Assembly (NCBI GenBank): GCA_030620095.1 | Contig: JAUTXW010001351.1 | Span: 744,001 to 808,000, forward strand | Source: Kuschelorhynchus macadamiae | Taxonomy: Eukaryota; Arthropoda; Insecta; Coleoptera; Curculionidae | DNA length: 64,000 nt | Direction of reading: 5' to 3' | Part shown: positions 23,736-37,410 of the stretch, piece after piece | Layout of the letters: the number at the start of each line of letters is the position of its first letter | Position numbering within the stretch: position 1 is the first letter of the stretch | Translations under genes and position numbers: made by a program | Notes under the pieces: generated by a model | Seen by the model: only the letters and a program-made list of their open reading frames with translations | Databases searched by the model: none | Told to the model about the DNA's origin: nothing

Positions 23736-24021
23736 TATTTTCAGCAAAATTAAATAATTAATATTAAACATTTTAATCCATAAATGGCAGAAAAGTGGAG
23801 AATTATGTATTTGGTTGCCATAACTACAGTTGTTGAAACAATTAGCATCCAGCGATTTTTTGCATCAGAATGATTACCAAGGCAGACTTGACCATAACAG
23901 CCTCGTTTACCGAAACGATAATATTTAAACTCAATCATCTCGAAAACGGCTGAACCATATATCAATAAATTTTATATTTTTGATATCCAGATGAAAAGGC
24001 CTTTCATTCAGGCTAATAATA

Positions 24022-24210
24022 TATAGGGTGTTCCATTTTAAGAAATACATGTCATATAACTTTTTTAACTTTGAAAATTTATTTTTTGAAATCTGAAATA
24101 TCCAAAAGATAACAGATAAAAAACCCTATAACTTTTATATTTAAAGTGTTTTTCTAAACCCTATAATTACGGTTGTAGCTGGATGTCAAAATATAATCAA
24201 TCACCCTGTA
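24022..24210. mobile_element. Short mariner-type MITE
   Basis: Begins TATAGGGTGTTCCATTTTAA and ends AATCAATCACCCTGTA, an inverted pair of the acagggtgt type. About 190 bp, non-coding. Internal words (GTCATATAACTTTTTTAAC, GGATGTCAAAATATAATCAA) recur in the MITE at 36677-36865. Confidence 0.65.
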
Positions 24211-24244
24211 CCGGGAAGGACTAATAAGCGAAATGCTTTCATAA

Positions 24245-24530
24245 AACTTAAAGGTGCAATTTGCAAACGTTCCCTAAGTTTGGGACTGCTCTATCGGCCT
24301 CAGCAGGTTTTACATATTCCATAATACTCTGTGGATGTAAGCCGTCGTCGCATGAGAAAAAAATAATTAAGCAGCTTAAAGATTTTGAAATATGGACATA
24401 TCGACGTTATCTTAGAATACTACGAACGGGCACAGTAAGCAATGGAGAAGTACTAAGAATCAAGAAATACTGATTCTTAAGATTAGACCATGTCAAAATG
24501 GAACCACATTCCCATGTTTCGCCTTCAATT
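24245..24530 (+). pseudogene. LINE reverse transcriptase C-terminal relic
   Basis: Encodes KKIIKQLKDFEIWTYRRYL then RILRTGTVSNGEVLRIKKY. This matches the post-RT segment of arthropod LINEs in which a YGxExWT box precedes a K-I-E-AFE-W-RR-LRI-W---V-NEEVL stretch. The following bases, in a shifted frame, decay into words like LGHVK. Only the 3' coding end survives; 5' RT sequence is absent. Confidence 0.65.
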
Positions 24531-24599
24531 GCACGAGGCATTTTCAGGCATCTTTACTTCACGGGACTGGAACATTAAATGAGCTCAGAGAGATTTAGT

Positions 24600-25149
24600 T
24601 CCCTCTTATACTAAATAGTTTAGTTCAATTGAAAATACCGAAAAAAAATAGACACCTCCCTTCTTACGAAAGTATTCTAATATTTTACCAAATTGAAAAT
24701 ATCTCCCTAAGAAGAAATGTTTTATATGCTATATTTATGGACCTTTCAATAATTTAGTTAATTCTGAAAAAATCACATTTATATACTTAAATTGTAATCC
24801 TTACACTGTGAAATATCAAAATATTTTATTGGCACTTATACCTACGATCTAGTACTACAATTATCTCCTTAACTCTGCTTCAATAAGTTGTCTTAATAGT
24901 TATAATATAATTATAGTTATTGTTACTTGGAATTTGCTCATTTGAACCTTCTTTTCTATAAAAGTCGTTTACCGATCATACTTAAAAGGAATTTTTAAAC
25001 AAAAAAAATTATTAATTAATATTATTTTATTGTTAAATAAAACAAATTTTATTTAATTTTTAAATAGTATTTTTCCAACAAAATGGATTTATGTTAGTGG
25101 TTTAAATATGAAATAAAATTCATGTAATGATCAGCTAAGTGAATAGTTG
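24600..25149. other. Gene-free stretch
   Basis: AT-rich, no recognised feature. Confidence 0.35.
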
Positions 25150-25425
25150 CACATTTTTCATTAGTATTAGCAATTAATCGGATAGGTGATTGACAAAATG
25201 AATCAGTTATTAAAAGGTATTGAAGAATTCTTGACGACAAACAAATTTAATCTAAACTCTTATAAATCAAAGACAATGATTCTGGGAAGTAATTATAACA
25301 TTATAAATTTGGACTTGCAAGAAAATATATAATAATGACATTGGATGGGTTACTACTATAAAATATTTAGGCTTCATGTTATATAATACTTCATCCATAA
25401 AAAAAATCATTGCGAATTAGTTTTA
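25150..25425 (+). pseudogene. Non-LTR reverse transcriptase fragment
   Basis: From 25197 the frame reads MNQLLKGIEEFLTTNKFN then LNSYKSKTMILG. After an in-frame break a shifted frame gives IKYLGFMLYNTSS near 25355-25395. This is the region after the catalytic box in LINE reverse transcriptases (N-x-LN--K-K-M--G, then KYLG). Only about 80 codons remain. Confidence 0.6.
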
Positions 25426-26668
25426 AAAAAATCAATAAATTTCCTTTACCGGGAACATTTCTCGTCATGACTCTTTCCTTTTAGTAGGAATACTGAACTG
25501 TGACCTAATTTAGATCCGCATATAGTCATTTAGTAAAACATATACAGATACCGTCTTTTGAAACAATTTTATTGGACGCCATTTCACTATACTGGATTCG
25601 TACCAATATTTTGCCAGTTTTTACCTATGTCACACTTGTTTCTTAGACATATTTTAAAATAAATTAAATACTTAGGTGGTTTTTACACCACCTTTTTTAA
25701 GACCGTCATTTTCTTTCATGTTGAATTCGTACCAGTTTATTACTATATTATATTTAATATTTGTGAAAAATATGAAGTCAGTTGAATAAGAAAAATTCTT
25801 TACGTTTATTTTTTAAACATTTCATTTAGTCGCCATTTTGTTCTGCGATTCGTACCACAATTCTAGTTTATATCTATATCATAATATATGCATAAAACTG
25901 GAAATTAATCTAGTAAGTAGTATTTTTAGGCATATTTTTTAAATATTTTATTCCGCCGCTATTTTGGTTTCATACCAATATGTTACTAGTTCATTTCTAA
26001 ATAACATTTGATGTTTCTGCAAAATTTGAGGTCATTTAGATAAATAGTTTTTCAGGGATAATTTTTTTAATATTTCACCAGACCGCATTTGTTTCATATT
26101 CGACATTTATCAAAAAGTTACCAGGTCATCCCCATATTTAGCCTCCATTTTGTTTATAATCTCGAATTCCTACTACAATTTTTCCAGTTCATCTCCTTAT
26201 CACCCTTAATTCTTGCAGGAAATCTTAAGTCAATCTAAAAAGTAGTTTTTTCAGGCTGATTTTTTAATATTTTATCAGGTCGCCATTTTGTTTCTCCATC
26301 TTGGATTCATACCAAAATTTTATCAGTTGATATCTACGTAATACTTAATTTCTGTGCAAAATTTCAAGTAAATTGAATAAGTAATTTTTTTAACATTTCA
26401 TTTAGTTCCGGCACATTGGATTTTTGCCAAAATGTAACTATTTCGTCCCCTTATAACACTAGATTTTTGACCAAAATTTGAAGTTAATGGGATAAGTATT
26501 TTTTAAGCTATGCAGCGTAGAGAACGACAGACGGCCGACTGAGGAAAATGAGAGAACACGTTTTTCGAAGCCCAGAGACCTAAAAACGCAAAGATCTGCA
26601 AAATTCTCGGAGGGTGATATTCTCAAGATTACAATACTTTCCTCTTACGGGGGAAGTAAAAACGTTAT
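25426..26668 (-). repeat. GCCAT-rich composite dispersed repeat, copy D (longest)
   Basis: Minus-strand copy. The distal end is at 25430 (TTTCCTTTACCGGGAAC) and the head at 26500-26668 (ACGACAGACGGCCGAC, CTTACGGGGGAAGTAA). In between, the word TTCGTACCA or a variant recurs at about 25596, 25731, 25852, 25973, 26166 and 26305. This gives monomers of about 120-140 bp, each with GCCATTTTG and often GCCATCTTG. Non-coding. Confidence 0.85.
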
Positions 26669-28399
26669 TTTTCTTTTGAAGATTGGCAAAACATTTATCA
26701 ATTTTTCTGTGCCGCTGCTATATTTTTGGGAAAGTGGATTAATCCAGTCCCTACAGGGTTTAACTGGTTGTTAGTCAAAGAGAGATTATACTCCTTTGCC
26801 ATGCTTTTTGTGTCTAAATTTAGTCAAGGGCTGCTTCCGGGATATTTTGATGAATTTGTCTCTCTAAGAAGAAGTTTATTCACAATTTACAAAAAGTATT
26901 GATGACTACAATATAACAAAAACTTAATAAAATAAATGATATCATTTTTTATAAAGATTTAAATAAATGAGTTTAAACATCGACCTCTTAGTACTAGGAC
27001 AGTCAGACCATCGGGAACATTTAAAGTAAAACTAAAAATAATATAAGGGACGGAACTGTGCAAGCAAAAGACCATTTGGTTATCGTTTGTATATTGTAAG
27101 AACAATTTGTGAGCGATGTTAATGATAACTGTGATATTTGTTGCAAGCTTTATACTTTATATTTTAATAATTAACAGAACTTATATATTTTTTAAGTTTA
27201 ATGTTATTGTTAGTGCAATTATAAACAATTTGAAAGCTAAGTATTGAATTTTAAATAAAGTATTTAGTATAATGATTACTGGTGATAAATTTATTTCTGT
27301 TTGATTAGTTACAATATTGGTAATTCTTAGTAGCTTCTCTATTTTCTCATAAATTACATTTCATCTAGAGATAAATATTTAAAACTTAAAAAGAAATTAA
27401 ATAAAATGTCTTATTTAAAACATCATTTTTAGTGCCAATATATCAAAAAATTAAAATTTTAATTTGGACGAATTGCACCAAAAATACACAAGATTTAATT
27501 TTCAAATGGAATTGCAGTTTTTAACCGTTCTATTAGAAATGAGGAGTTGTTTAAGTAATAAGGTTTAACATAAGAAATATTTATTAGTAACTACTAAAAG
27601 TATCTTTTGACAAAGTTTTTTTATCGAAAGTCATTCAACACAAGTAAAATTATAAAGAAATTTTCAAAAATACTTTAGGGCAAGTGATTTTGGTGGTTTT
27701 GTAGGTTATGTAAAAATAAAAATTGTTTTTTGGTAACGATCAGACAAATATAAGCCGCTATTTTCATATCGCTGGTAAAAATAAATTGACACAGAAGCCA
27801 TTTTTCTACAAAATTCAAAAAAATTGCTTCCAGCCGCTGTGCAATGCAAAAACTCAGGACTTTCTTCATTTGGAATTCCACAAACGTACAAAAAAAATGT
27901 GAGAGGAAGAGCAGATTTTTTCACAAAAATTTTCATAAGATTGACTCCACTTTTAAAACTAGCATGTGGGAGTAAATACATACATCCATTTGGTAAAGAC
28001 TTACCACCATCGAGACCCATCGACACCCATAATGTCCTTAATTAAACTATCTTATATAAAAACTCCACCACCTTCATCATATTGAAATTTATATCTTTTT
28101 AATAAAAACTATAACAATTTATACGTAAAAACACTGTTCCTAAGCCAAGTTTCTGTTATGCAAATTGTATCAAAATTGTTTGAACGTAGAGCCTGATGAA
28201 ACTCGTTTGTTTTTATTCGAATTACATTTTGATCAAACAATCTGAATCTAGTGAAGGTTAACTAACAAAACGAAATATTTAAATTACTTTAGTTTACTAG
28301 AGCAACATGTACTGCACGGCGCTCATTGGATTTTTTATAAAAAATTTATATAATATTTATTATAATTATTTTGATGAGAGAATTATCTAGCTTTTTTAA
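26669..28399. other. Stretch without recognisable genes
   Basis: Contains short frames on both strands at 27675-28045 (up to 106 codons, minus), overlapping one another. I do not recognise any of them and the codon pattern is not convincing. The rest is AT-rich. Confidence 0.35.
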
Positions 28400-28990
28400 A
28401 TAGCAACTTAAAAAATCGGTAAACGTCCTTTACCCGGATCTTCTTTCGTTATGAATCCTTCCTTTTCTTAAGAATAGTCTTCGGAATAGTTAAAAGTGAC
28501 CCAATTTTGTTCCGCGCGTATTCATTTAGTAACACATATACATATACTGTCTTTTCAAGCAATTCGTACCAATATTTTATCAAATCCCACCTAAGCTGCT
28601 CTTGCGTTTTAGGCATAATTTAAGATAAATTAAATAAGTAGCTTTTACACTGATTTTTAAAAGACCGCCATTTTGTTTCGGCATGATGAATTTATACCAG
28701 TTTATCCCTACATTATATTAAAATTTTGTGTGCAATTTAAAGTCAATTCAATAAGAATATTATTTATTTTCGATGGCTTTTTAAACAATTTATTTGGCCA
28801 GTATTTTGTTCTGCCACCTTATGTTCGTACCAAAATTTTACTAGTTCTATATCTTAATCCTTGCACTTATTCCTTGCCCAGAGAAAATATATTAAGTAGG
28901 TTTTTCAGGATGATTTTTTAAATATTTTATTAAGCCACCATCTTGGATTGGTATCAAAATGTTATCAGTTCATTTATATATAACACTTTA
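28400..28990 (-). repeat. GCCAT-rich composite dispersed repeat, copy E
   Basis: Starts with the distal end (GGTAAACGTCCTTTACCCGGA) and follows copy D closely through about three monomers (GACCGCCATTTTGTTTCGGC near 28664). It then stops near 28990 without a head. Confidence 0.75.
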
Positions 28991-29304
28991 CACACACTCT
29001 TTAGTGAATACGGGTGTTTATATCTAGGGTAAGAAATACGTTTTTTTAAAGGAATACCCTGTATATTATTTATTTTTGTGAAAGGCCATTCTCTACTGAA
29101 TTTAATAATATATAATTTGATTATATTGGCGCAAAGCGTTTATTAATTATTTTAGTTTAACTGCAACATTACTTATTATAATTATAAAATAATGCAAAAT
29201 TTGTTATAGTTAAATCAAAATAATTGAAAAACTGGTTGCGCCAAAGTAGTCAAACTATATATTTCTGAAGTACAAAAAAAGAACGTTCATTAAAATTATA
29301 AAAA

Positions 29305-29505
29305 TACAGGGCGTTCTATTTAAAAAAAAATGTATTTCGATATATTTTTTAGGGCATATATAAAGGCATGCGATAGTCGTTTGTTTTTTTCATAATGGAT
29401 TCTGGCAATTTAAAAGAAACCCTAAAGCTTTCACATTTACAATTTTCCTCTATCTTCGTTAATAAACCATGTAGGTAGTTGTCAAATATAACGACCCACC
29501 ATGTA
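29305..29505. mobile_element. Short mariner-type MITE
   Basis: Starts TACAGGGCGTTCTATTTAAA and ends ACGACCCACCATGTA; the ends are inverted relatives of each other. About 200 bp, non-coding. A separate outward-facing end (AATACCCTGTATA) lies at about 29046-29058. Confidence 0.6.
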
Positions 29506-29789
29506 CATTTTCGAAACAAGTCAAACAGTAAATGTCACTTTTTAAATTAGCTGATCAAAAAGAAGCTAAATACTTTCTTCATACTAAACACGTAGTAAAT
29601 AAGACAAGCGGGTTTTTCATAATCAACAAAATTTGGCGGAAATAATATAAATAGCAAAATAGTTATTTTTGTAACGAGTAACTAAAATATTTTTTTTCGG
29701 ACGAATTGTTGCTATTTCTAGAGGTTATTATAGGTTAATAAAGGTTAATACAGCCGCCATAGAAAAATGTATATATATTTTAATCATTC

Positions 29790-29932
29790 TAAGAAACAGT
29801 TTTTCAGGCCGATTTTTTAGTCTATGCGATAAGTAGTTTTTTTGGTATGCCTCGAAAAGATCTGTAAAAACCTAAGAAGGCAATTTTCTCACGACTACAA
29901 TACTTACCTTTTATGAGGGAAGTAAAAATTGG
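29790..29932 (-). repeat. GCCAT-rich composite dispersed repeat, head remnant E2
   Basis: Only the head end remains: CAGGCCGATTTTTTAGTC, then AAGTAGTTTTTTTGG, then a CTCACGACTACAATACTTACC terminus with GAGGGAAGTAAAAA, matching copy D's end at 26640-26668. Confidence 0.65.
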
Positions 29933-29954
29933 GTGATACTGTAAACATTGATTG

Positions 29955-30690
29955 ATACTGCGTCTCAAAAAAAGCTTCGGGTATATTTTCTATTACATTC
30001 CGAATATTTCATTTCAATTGATCTAAGTTTGTGGCAGCGGATTATAAGCGCACGGTCCTTGACATACCACCAAAAAAAAACTGGAACGGTCAAGCTCGAA
30101 GGGCGAAGAGGCCATAGAATAGGTTCTTCTCTTTCAATACATCGGTTCACAAAAACATAGTTTAATGAATCTCTGGTAATTCTAGCTTAATGCAGTGTAG
30201 CTCCCTCTTGTTGAAATTAATTACTATTTTCAATTCAAGCTGAAGGAAGAAGAAAAATTCACGTATATTTTTTGTTTAGAAATTTTACATCACACTATTA
30301 CCTTGGCGAATCTCTAACAAATTCTTGAAAACATCCAGGATTTATGATGCCCGTATTCTGCAGTTGTGCTTATTTACTTTGCCATTTATATGAAACATAG
30401 CTTCATCAGACATTATACATATTTCCATAAAATTTCCATTATTTCTTATTAACTTTTTTATAGTTTGATACAATTCTAATTTTTTGGTAAATTCACTTTA
30501 TTATATTTGATACAAAATTTGTAATTTATATGGTTTGAATGTTAGATGTTTTCTCATGATTTTCTTTACCGTTGATTGGGGTATTACTATACAGCCGAAA
30601 ATTTTACTCCTTAATAAGCCTCCGTTACCTCTAGATCTTGCAGTTTATGTTCAACACACACAAACTAAGGAGCCTGTAGTCTAAAAGTTT
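29955..30690 (-). pseudogene. Mariner-like transposase relic
   Basis: Minus strand, in shifting frames. IPQSTVKKIMRKHL with PYKLQ lies near 30600-30520 (end of the DNA-binding region). MSDEAMFHINGKVNKHN lies near 30410-30360 (first catalytic Asp in the SDEA box). EEPILWPLRPSSLTVPVFF with WYVKDR lies near 30130-30060, where the family's SPDLTPLD box has lost the third Asp. This family encodes a Tc1/mariner-superfamily transposase common in arthropods. Numerous breaks; inactive. Confidence 0.7.
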
Positions 30691-32061
<1,371 letters not shown>

Positions 32062-32525
32062 ATTAGACTGTGAAAAATTTGAGATTGTCAATGTCTTTCC
32101 CATTGTTTACTGTATTTTTTTCTTTTTTTATCTCGACCATTTCTTTGAATGTCAGTTTATGGTAATGTTGTTCTTTTGATAAGACCATTGTACCCGAAAA
32201 ATCAAATTCATGTTCTATATCTCTTTCGTATTTATGTAGTACTGTGGAAACATTTTTTGTATATTTATGCCCATTTAGTCTATTTGATAGGTATTGTGTG
32301 GTCATGCCTATATATTTTTTGAGGCAGTTTAGGCAGGGAATGCTGTAAACTACGCCTGATTGTTTTTTAATTAGTGTTCGACTTTTTAGTGGTGTATATA
32401 AAGATTTAAGGGTATTGTTAGATTTGTAGCATACGGTTATATCGTGTTTACCGAGAATGTGTTTAATCTTTTCAGAAAGGCCTTCAGTGTATGGCAAAAA
32501 TATGTATGTAGTGGTTTTATTGTTG
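32062..32525 (-). pseudogene. Penelope-like element: C-terminal GIY-YIG endonuclease fragment
   Basis: Minus strand, 144-codon open frame preceded by codons reading NNKTTTY, typical of the family just before PYTEGLSEKI. It continues with TLIKKQSGVVYSIPCLNC and KKYIGMTTQYLSNRLNGHK, a GIY-YIG nuclease core with the YIG element intact. It ends in LTFKEMVEIKKEKNTVNN. The endonuclease nicks target DNA in Penelope-like retrotransposition. The RT half is missing: the upstream side ends near a (TA)n array at 32568. This is the cleanest Penelope fragment in the window, though 5' truncated. Confidence 0.85.
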
Positions 32526-32564
32526 TCAAGATTATTTATACACTAATATAAGATTAAGACTAAG

Positions 32565-32567
<3 letters not shown>

Positions 32568-32614
<47 letters not shown>
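32568..32614. repeat. (TA)n microsatellite
   Basis: About 23 TA units next to the truncated 5' side of the Penelope fragment. Confidence 0.97.
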
Positions 32615-32619
<5 letters not shown>

Positions 32620-33025
32620 GAATTTAATATATATTGACTTTGTGTTGTATACTAACTAAAAGGAAGCTTTAATATCTATATTTTCCTCAAAATAAAAGGT
32701 AGACATTTTTATATTTATTTTTTCTTTGTTCATATATTTTACAAATATCTATTTTTTTATTTAACTTACTGAAAACAACTGCTGTTTTAACGAGGGTATT
32801 TTACTCATTGCAAATTAAGAATTTCAATTTTTACTGTAAATAGATAAACCTGATTCGTTTAATACTCTGCATTTGTAGATATACAACTCACTTCTGTGGA
32901 GTACTGGATTTATCCTACATGTAAGTGCATTTCCAGAGAATTTATCAGCATTAGTAGTGGAGATAAAAACATTACAAAAATATGCTGTTTTTAAATTTTG
33001 TCATATATTAGATGTTTCAACTACA

Positions 33026-33150
33026 AACTCTCTTCGAGACAGCGGATAATCTCGTTTTACAAATAGGCAGAACAGCCGACCTCGTCATGTTTTATTTTAT
33101 GCTTTGCTCTACAAGCTTTGTAAAATCAGATTAAAGACATAAAATACAGC
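33026..33150 (+). repeat. Dispersed ~125-bp repeat Y, copy 1
   Basis: From CTCTTCGAGACAGCGGATAA to CATAAAATACAG. Nearly identical to 34937-35059, 1.9 kb downstream, in the same orientation. No coding potential. The surrounding 32615-33478 holds nothing else that I recognise. Confidence 0.85.
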
Positions 33151-33478
33151 TTAAATAATCTCTTTTGAAAATGCGCTATTGAGGTTCATACTAGTATTTA
33201 TATAATAAAACTTGTTTTCCTGTTACCAGATTAGTTTTTAACAGCGATAATAAAATTTAGTTTTTATATCTAATGTTGCTCTTAAAATATCATTTTAAGG
33301 CGCACGAAGTTCAAGCAGACAAATTAAATGTTGATTTTCTGTAACTATGTATAGATATGGATGGCTCTTTTTAACATGTTTTTATTAGCCTCAATTGTAT
33401 GTAACTAACTATGTATATAAATAAATCTAGGAAGATGATTTTAACTTACTTCTAATTAATTGCAATACCGATAACAAT

Positions 33479-33790
33479 ACAATAATTAGGTACCATCGAG
33501 CTGATCACATCAGTACGAATTTTAAAGTTCTTTAGCTAATTATTGAATGGATTTGAAATTTTGTAAGTGTATGTAATTCGGTTGGCAACACAATAATTTG
33601 ATAGCATCGAGCTGATCTGATCAGTTCTATGGAACCAAATGTGACCGGTCGATTTTAATGCATTTTAATTTGGATGAGAATAAAATAATTTGGTAACATC
33701 GAGTTACAATGGCCGATATAGTTTTAAGTAGAGCGATTATAGTATCGTCGAATTGCATAGCGGTGAATTTGTCATAATGTGGCAAATTTA
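33479..33790. repeat. Diverged ~100-bp tandem repeat, three to four units
   Basis: AATAATTAGG followed by ATCGAGCTGATC recurs at about 33481, 33592 and 33684 (AATAATTTGG, CATCGAG). A weaker relative lies near 33738 (TATCGTCGAATT). Unknown function. Confidence 0.55.
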
Positions 33791-33883
33791 AAACCGTATA
33801 AGTCAAAAACTACTGTTCCGAGTATAGACATATTAATAATTTTTGAAAATAAAAAAATGAGAAGAACCCAAAAATTTCAAAAA

Positions 33884-34227
33884 TACAGGGTGTTCCATTT
33901 AAAATAACAAAGTTAGTAGTGATTTCTTGATTTTCCGATCGTCATTTGTTTTTAAATTTGCCTCCATGTAAATATTTAGCAAAAATCCTACAACTTTCTT
34001 ATAAACATGTTCTTGTAGCTTTAAAAAAAGGCTCTCAGGGAGTCGCAAATTATAAAAAAAACCTATACAAGGTGATTGAGTAGACGGAGCTCCTTAACTT
34101 AATATATGTTAGGTTTACAAAAAAAATGTTTCCAAGGAAAGTTACAGAGAGGGTCCTAATTTGTTTAAATATTTAAGTTATTTCTATACTAACCAAAAGT
34201 TACATTTTTTATATGGATCCCCTTGTA
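33884..34227. mobile_element. Mariner-type MITE, ~345 bp
   Basis: Starts TACAGGGTGTTCCATTTAAA and ends ATATGGATCCCCTTGTA. The two ~30-bp ends are imperfect inverted repeats (each continuing into an AACAAAGTT/AATGTAACTT-like word). TA at both ends. Confidence 0.65.
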
Positions 34228-34680
34228 TATTTTTACACTTTTGGATTCTGCAGTGAGTTCTAGTCATTTTTTATGTAACACACTACATTTCTAAATTTAT
34301 TTGTTTTGGATCAGTTAATATCTCAAAATGGTTATTTTTGCTTCTTTTTAATCTGTTTAATCTAAGCGGTTTAACTAAACTTAAGAAAAAAAATTTTTAG
34401 TTTCTTACTTTAGTTTTAAAAGATATGTCACCTTATATTACATTTCCAAATTGATATTATTTAAAGCGTCATATTTGACAAAGGTGTAATCAATAATTAT
34501 CAGGGGAATTTCGAAAAATCGAAAAAAAGGGTATTGCTGAAATATTGAATAAAAATAACTCTACAAACACATGCTCAAAGAAAATGTCAAATAAGTAGCA
34601 AACTTTGACAAGCAAAAGCACAATTTAAAGAAAATACACTTTTTTTACACAAAGGATCAGTTTTGTATAGAAGAAAAGGC

Positions 34681-35323
34681 TTGCATTCAGAGATGAAAAT
34701 AAAGAAAATGAAGGTAAATATTTATTTGTCATAATAGTAAAACCTACAAATAGTAAAATAATAATTATTTTTCAGTTTTTTAAAAAAAAAGGAAGTAAAT
34801 GCAATAACTTTCTTTTTTTTAATCCGTAAGGATCTATTCGAAAAGCTATGGGAGATTTAGTTCCCCATATTATTCAGCTCGTTTTACAAAATAATGGTTT
34901 CCACCCCTTCAAAACTCTACCTGTGCACAAACTACACTCTCTTCGAGACAGCGGATAATCTCGTTTTACAAATAGGCAGAACAGCCGACCTCGTCATGTT
35001 TTATTTTATGCTTTGCTCTACAAGCTTTGTAAAATCAGATTAAAGACATAAAATACAGTATACAATAAGTTGCATTCAGAGATGAAAATAAAGAAAATGA
35101 AGGTAAATATTTATTTGTCATAATAGTAAAACCTACAAATAGTAAAATAATAATTATTTTTCAGTTTTTTTAAAAAAAAGGAAGTAAATGCAATAACTTT
35201 CTTTTTTTTAATCCGTAAGGATCTATTCGAAAAGCTATGGGAGATTTAGTTCCCCATATTATTCAGTTCGTTTTACAAAATAATGGTTTCCACCCCTTCA
35301 AAACTCTACCTGTGCACAAACTA
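34681..35323 (+). repeat. 254-bp direct repeats flanking a 135-bp core (LTR-like structure)
   Basis: 34681-34934 and 35070-35323 are the same length (254 bp) and nearly identical. Visible differences are A/T-run changes around 34790/35180 and a C/T at about 34877/35266. Between them is a 135-bp core, most of which (34937-35059) is the second copy of the dispersed repeat Y from 33026-33150. Direct repeat, core, direct repeat suggests a miniature LTR-type unit or a recent segmental duplication. The ends are not TG...CA and I see no primer site, so the nature is open. Confidence 0.8.
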
Positions 35324-36676
35324 AGTAAAGAAAATAAACAGGCTAAGCTACAGTATTGCGTACAACGCTTAGAAAAAGATGGTCCTTTTTGAATGAATTA
35401 GTTTTTTCTACTGCAGGCACTTTCAATTAGAAAAATTGTAATTTTTGAAATACAGGTTCATTCTGGAAATAAAAGATTCTGAGCAATGATCGGTTTAGGT
35501 TAATAGTAGGATTTTATATTCAAATTTATACATAGAAATTTAAATGGCGTTCTGTATTTAAATTTATTAACGAATGTTATTCAAAATAATATAAGCGAAC
35601 GGCATGGTGCACTATCGCATAACAATAATGCTTTAACAATTTTTTCAAATGACAATTTTACAACCTGGATTGGAATATTCCTGCCGTTATCTTAGTAGCG
35701 GTTGAAAGACAAAAAGAAATCTATAGTACACAACAGAGGGCATGTGGAAAATGGAATGCCATAAAATATAGTAATATTAGTAATCACTTTGTAAGTTATA
35801 GTTAGAAATGTATTTATTATTTATCATTGAAAGTGAATTATTTAGCGTTGTGCTAAATATATTTTTTTCATGGTACTTGTTCAAAACTGGTCTTTTGTGT
35901 TGGTTGTGTCACAACCAACTGTGCATTTGCTTGTATCATTCTTTGCCTTATCTATATTCTTTGATACTCTTTTAGGTGTGTCTGATTAGAAGTTATTTTT
36001 AATAAACATTTCAAAAATACCTTTTTTTTCTCGATTTTAAAAATCACATTTGGATTTGTATGTAAACTTACTGCTGATAATTATGTCAATATTACATTTT
36101 GTATAATATCCAGTTGAAAAAGTAATTTAGATGGCAACCTAAATTTTCAGATCACAGCTCGGATCACAGTCGTTGAGAGAGCAAATAAAACATCTGGTCG
36201 TTAATAAATCCAAAACGAGTTTAAATAGACAAAAAAATGTTTTAAAGAATATATTTAGTTTAGAATTTGGTTTAGTTTTTGAATTATATATAAATTGAAA
36301 CTTACAGTATAGCCGCAAGTTAATGTCATTTGATAGATAAATTAAAACTAACATATGAACATGTATCAATTTTGTTTTTAAATCGCATTAAGGTAACCAA
36401 AGTGTCAATATTCAGATGCCAATATCTCGAAAACATATAAAATTAAGATTTATTTTCCATTTAAATATTAACTGTTATTCATTCAGGATTCTGCCTGCAA
36501 TTTTTTTCATTAAATATTCTTTGGTAGACTCGATATTTTAAAATTTAAAGATAACAAGGCAATAAAATAACATATATAGCGATTTTCGGATATTAATTAC
36601 TCGAGAACAAATAAGTTTAGATATATTGTATGTTAAATAAATACATCTAATTCGCTGAATCCAAACATGTCAAAAT
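35324..36676. other. Gene-free stretch
   Basis: AT-rich, only one short minus-strand frame (36369-36139) with no resemblance to known families. Confidence 0.35.
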
Positions 36677-36865
36677 TACAGGGCGTTCTAATAAAAAAAT
36701 ATATAACTTTGAGTTGCCCCAAAAATCTATTACAGCTTGTGTAGAAATAAATTAAATATTTAAAAAAGTCAGGCTCCTATCTATAACATTTACATGAGGT
36801 AAATATTTGTAAACCCAAAATTTAAAAAGTTAAGAGGATGTCCATTTATAATCAATCATTCTGCA
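36677..36865. mobile_element. Short mariner-type MITE
   Basis: Starts TACAGGGCGTTCTAATAAAA and ends ATAATCAATCATTCTGCA. Internal words match the MITE at 24022-24210. About 190 bp. Confidence 0.6.
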
Positions 36866-37410
36866 CTTAGTAATTAGGTATTAGATACCGACTATATAAA
36901 GTTAAATATTCAAGATCGAATAAAATATTATTTTTACCTTTTTTAAGTGGGTTTTATTTTGATCATTTTATAAAAAACATTTAGATTAATCAAATTTGCC
37001 GATAGTCTTCTATGTTTATAACAATTTCTATTTAGTCGTTTTCCAAAGTCACCTGTACTGACATAAATCTAAAAAACTACTTTTGAAAATATCATTAGAC
37101 CGGACATATATTAGATATATAATATTTTCAAACTTCATTGATGCTGACAAAAACTCCAAAAAATAAATTATATTTTTTTAATCTATCATTATATTTCATA
37201 AAAACAGTACTGGCATAATGCTTAAAGACCCATAGTGGTTTTTAAGCATGATTCCGAATATAAGTTAATATAAAATTGTTCATATCTTTTAGTTGAATTT
37301 CCCTAGAAAGACAAAAAATAAAATTCACTTTGTGTATAATCAACACGGTCGTTTCTATCATAAGAATTTATAAAACCAAAGTTAAATTTTCCCCATTACT
37401 AAGTATAGTT
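36866..37410. other. Gene-free stretch
   Basis: No recognised feature; the last eight bases (37403-37410) form the left target duplication of the hAT element that follows. Confidence 0.4.

Noticed and set aside
27675..28045. Overlapping frames on both strands as a gene
   Set aside because: Neither strand shows a family signature, and overlapping open frames are expected occasionally by chance.
33026..35059. Repeat Y as an LTR pair around 1.9 kb
   Set aside because: The sequence between the copies has no retrotransposon coding region or primer site, and one copy lies inside another repeat pair.
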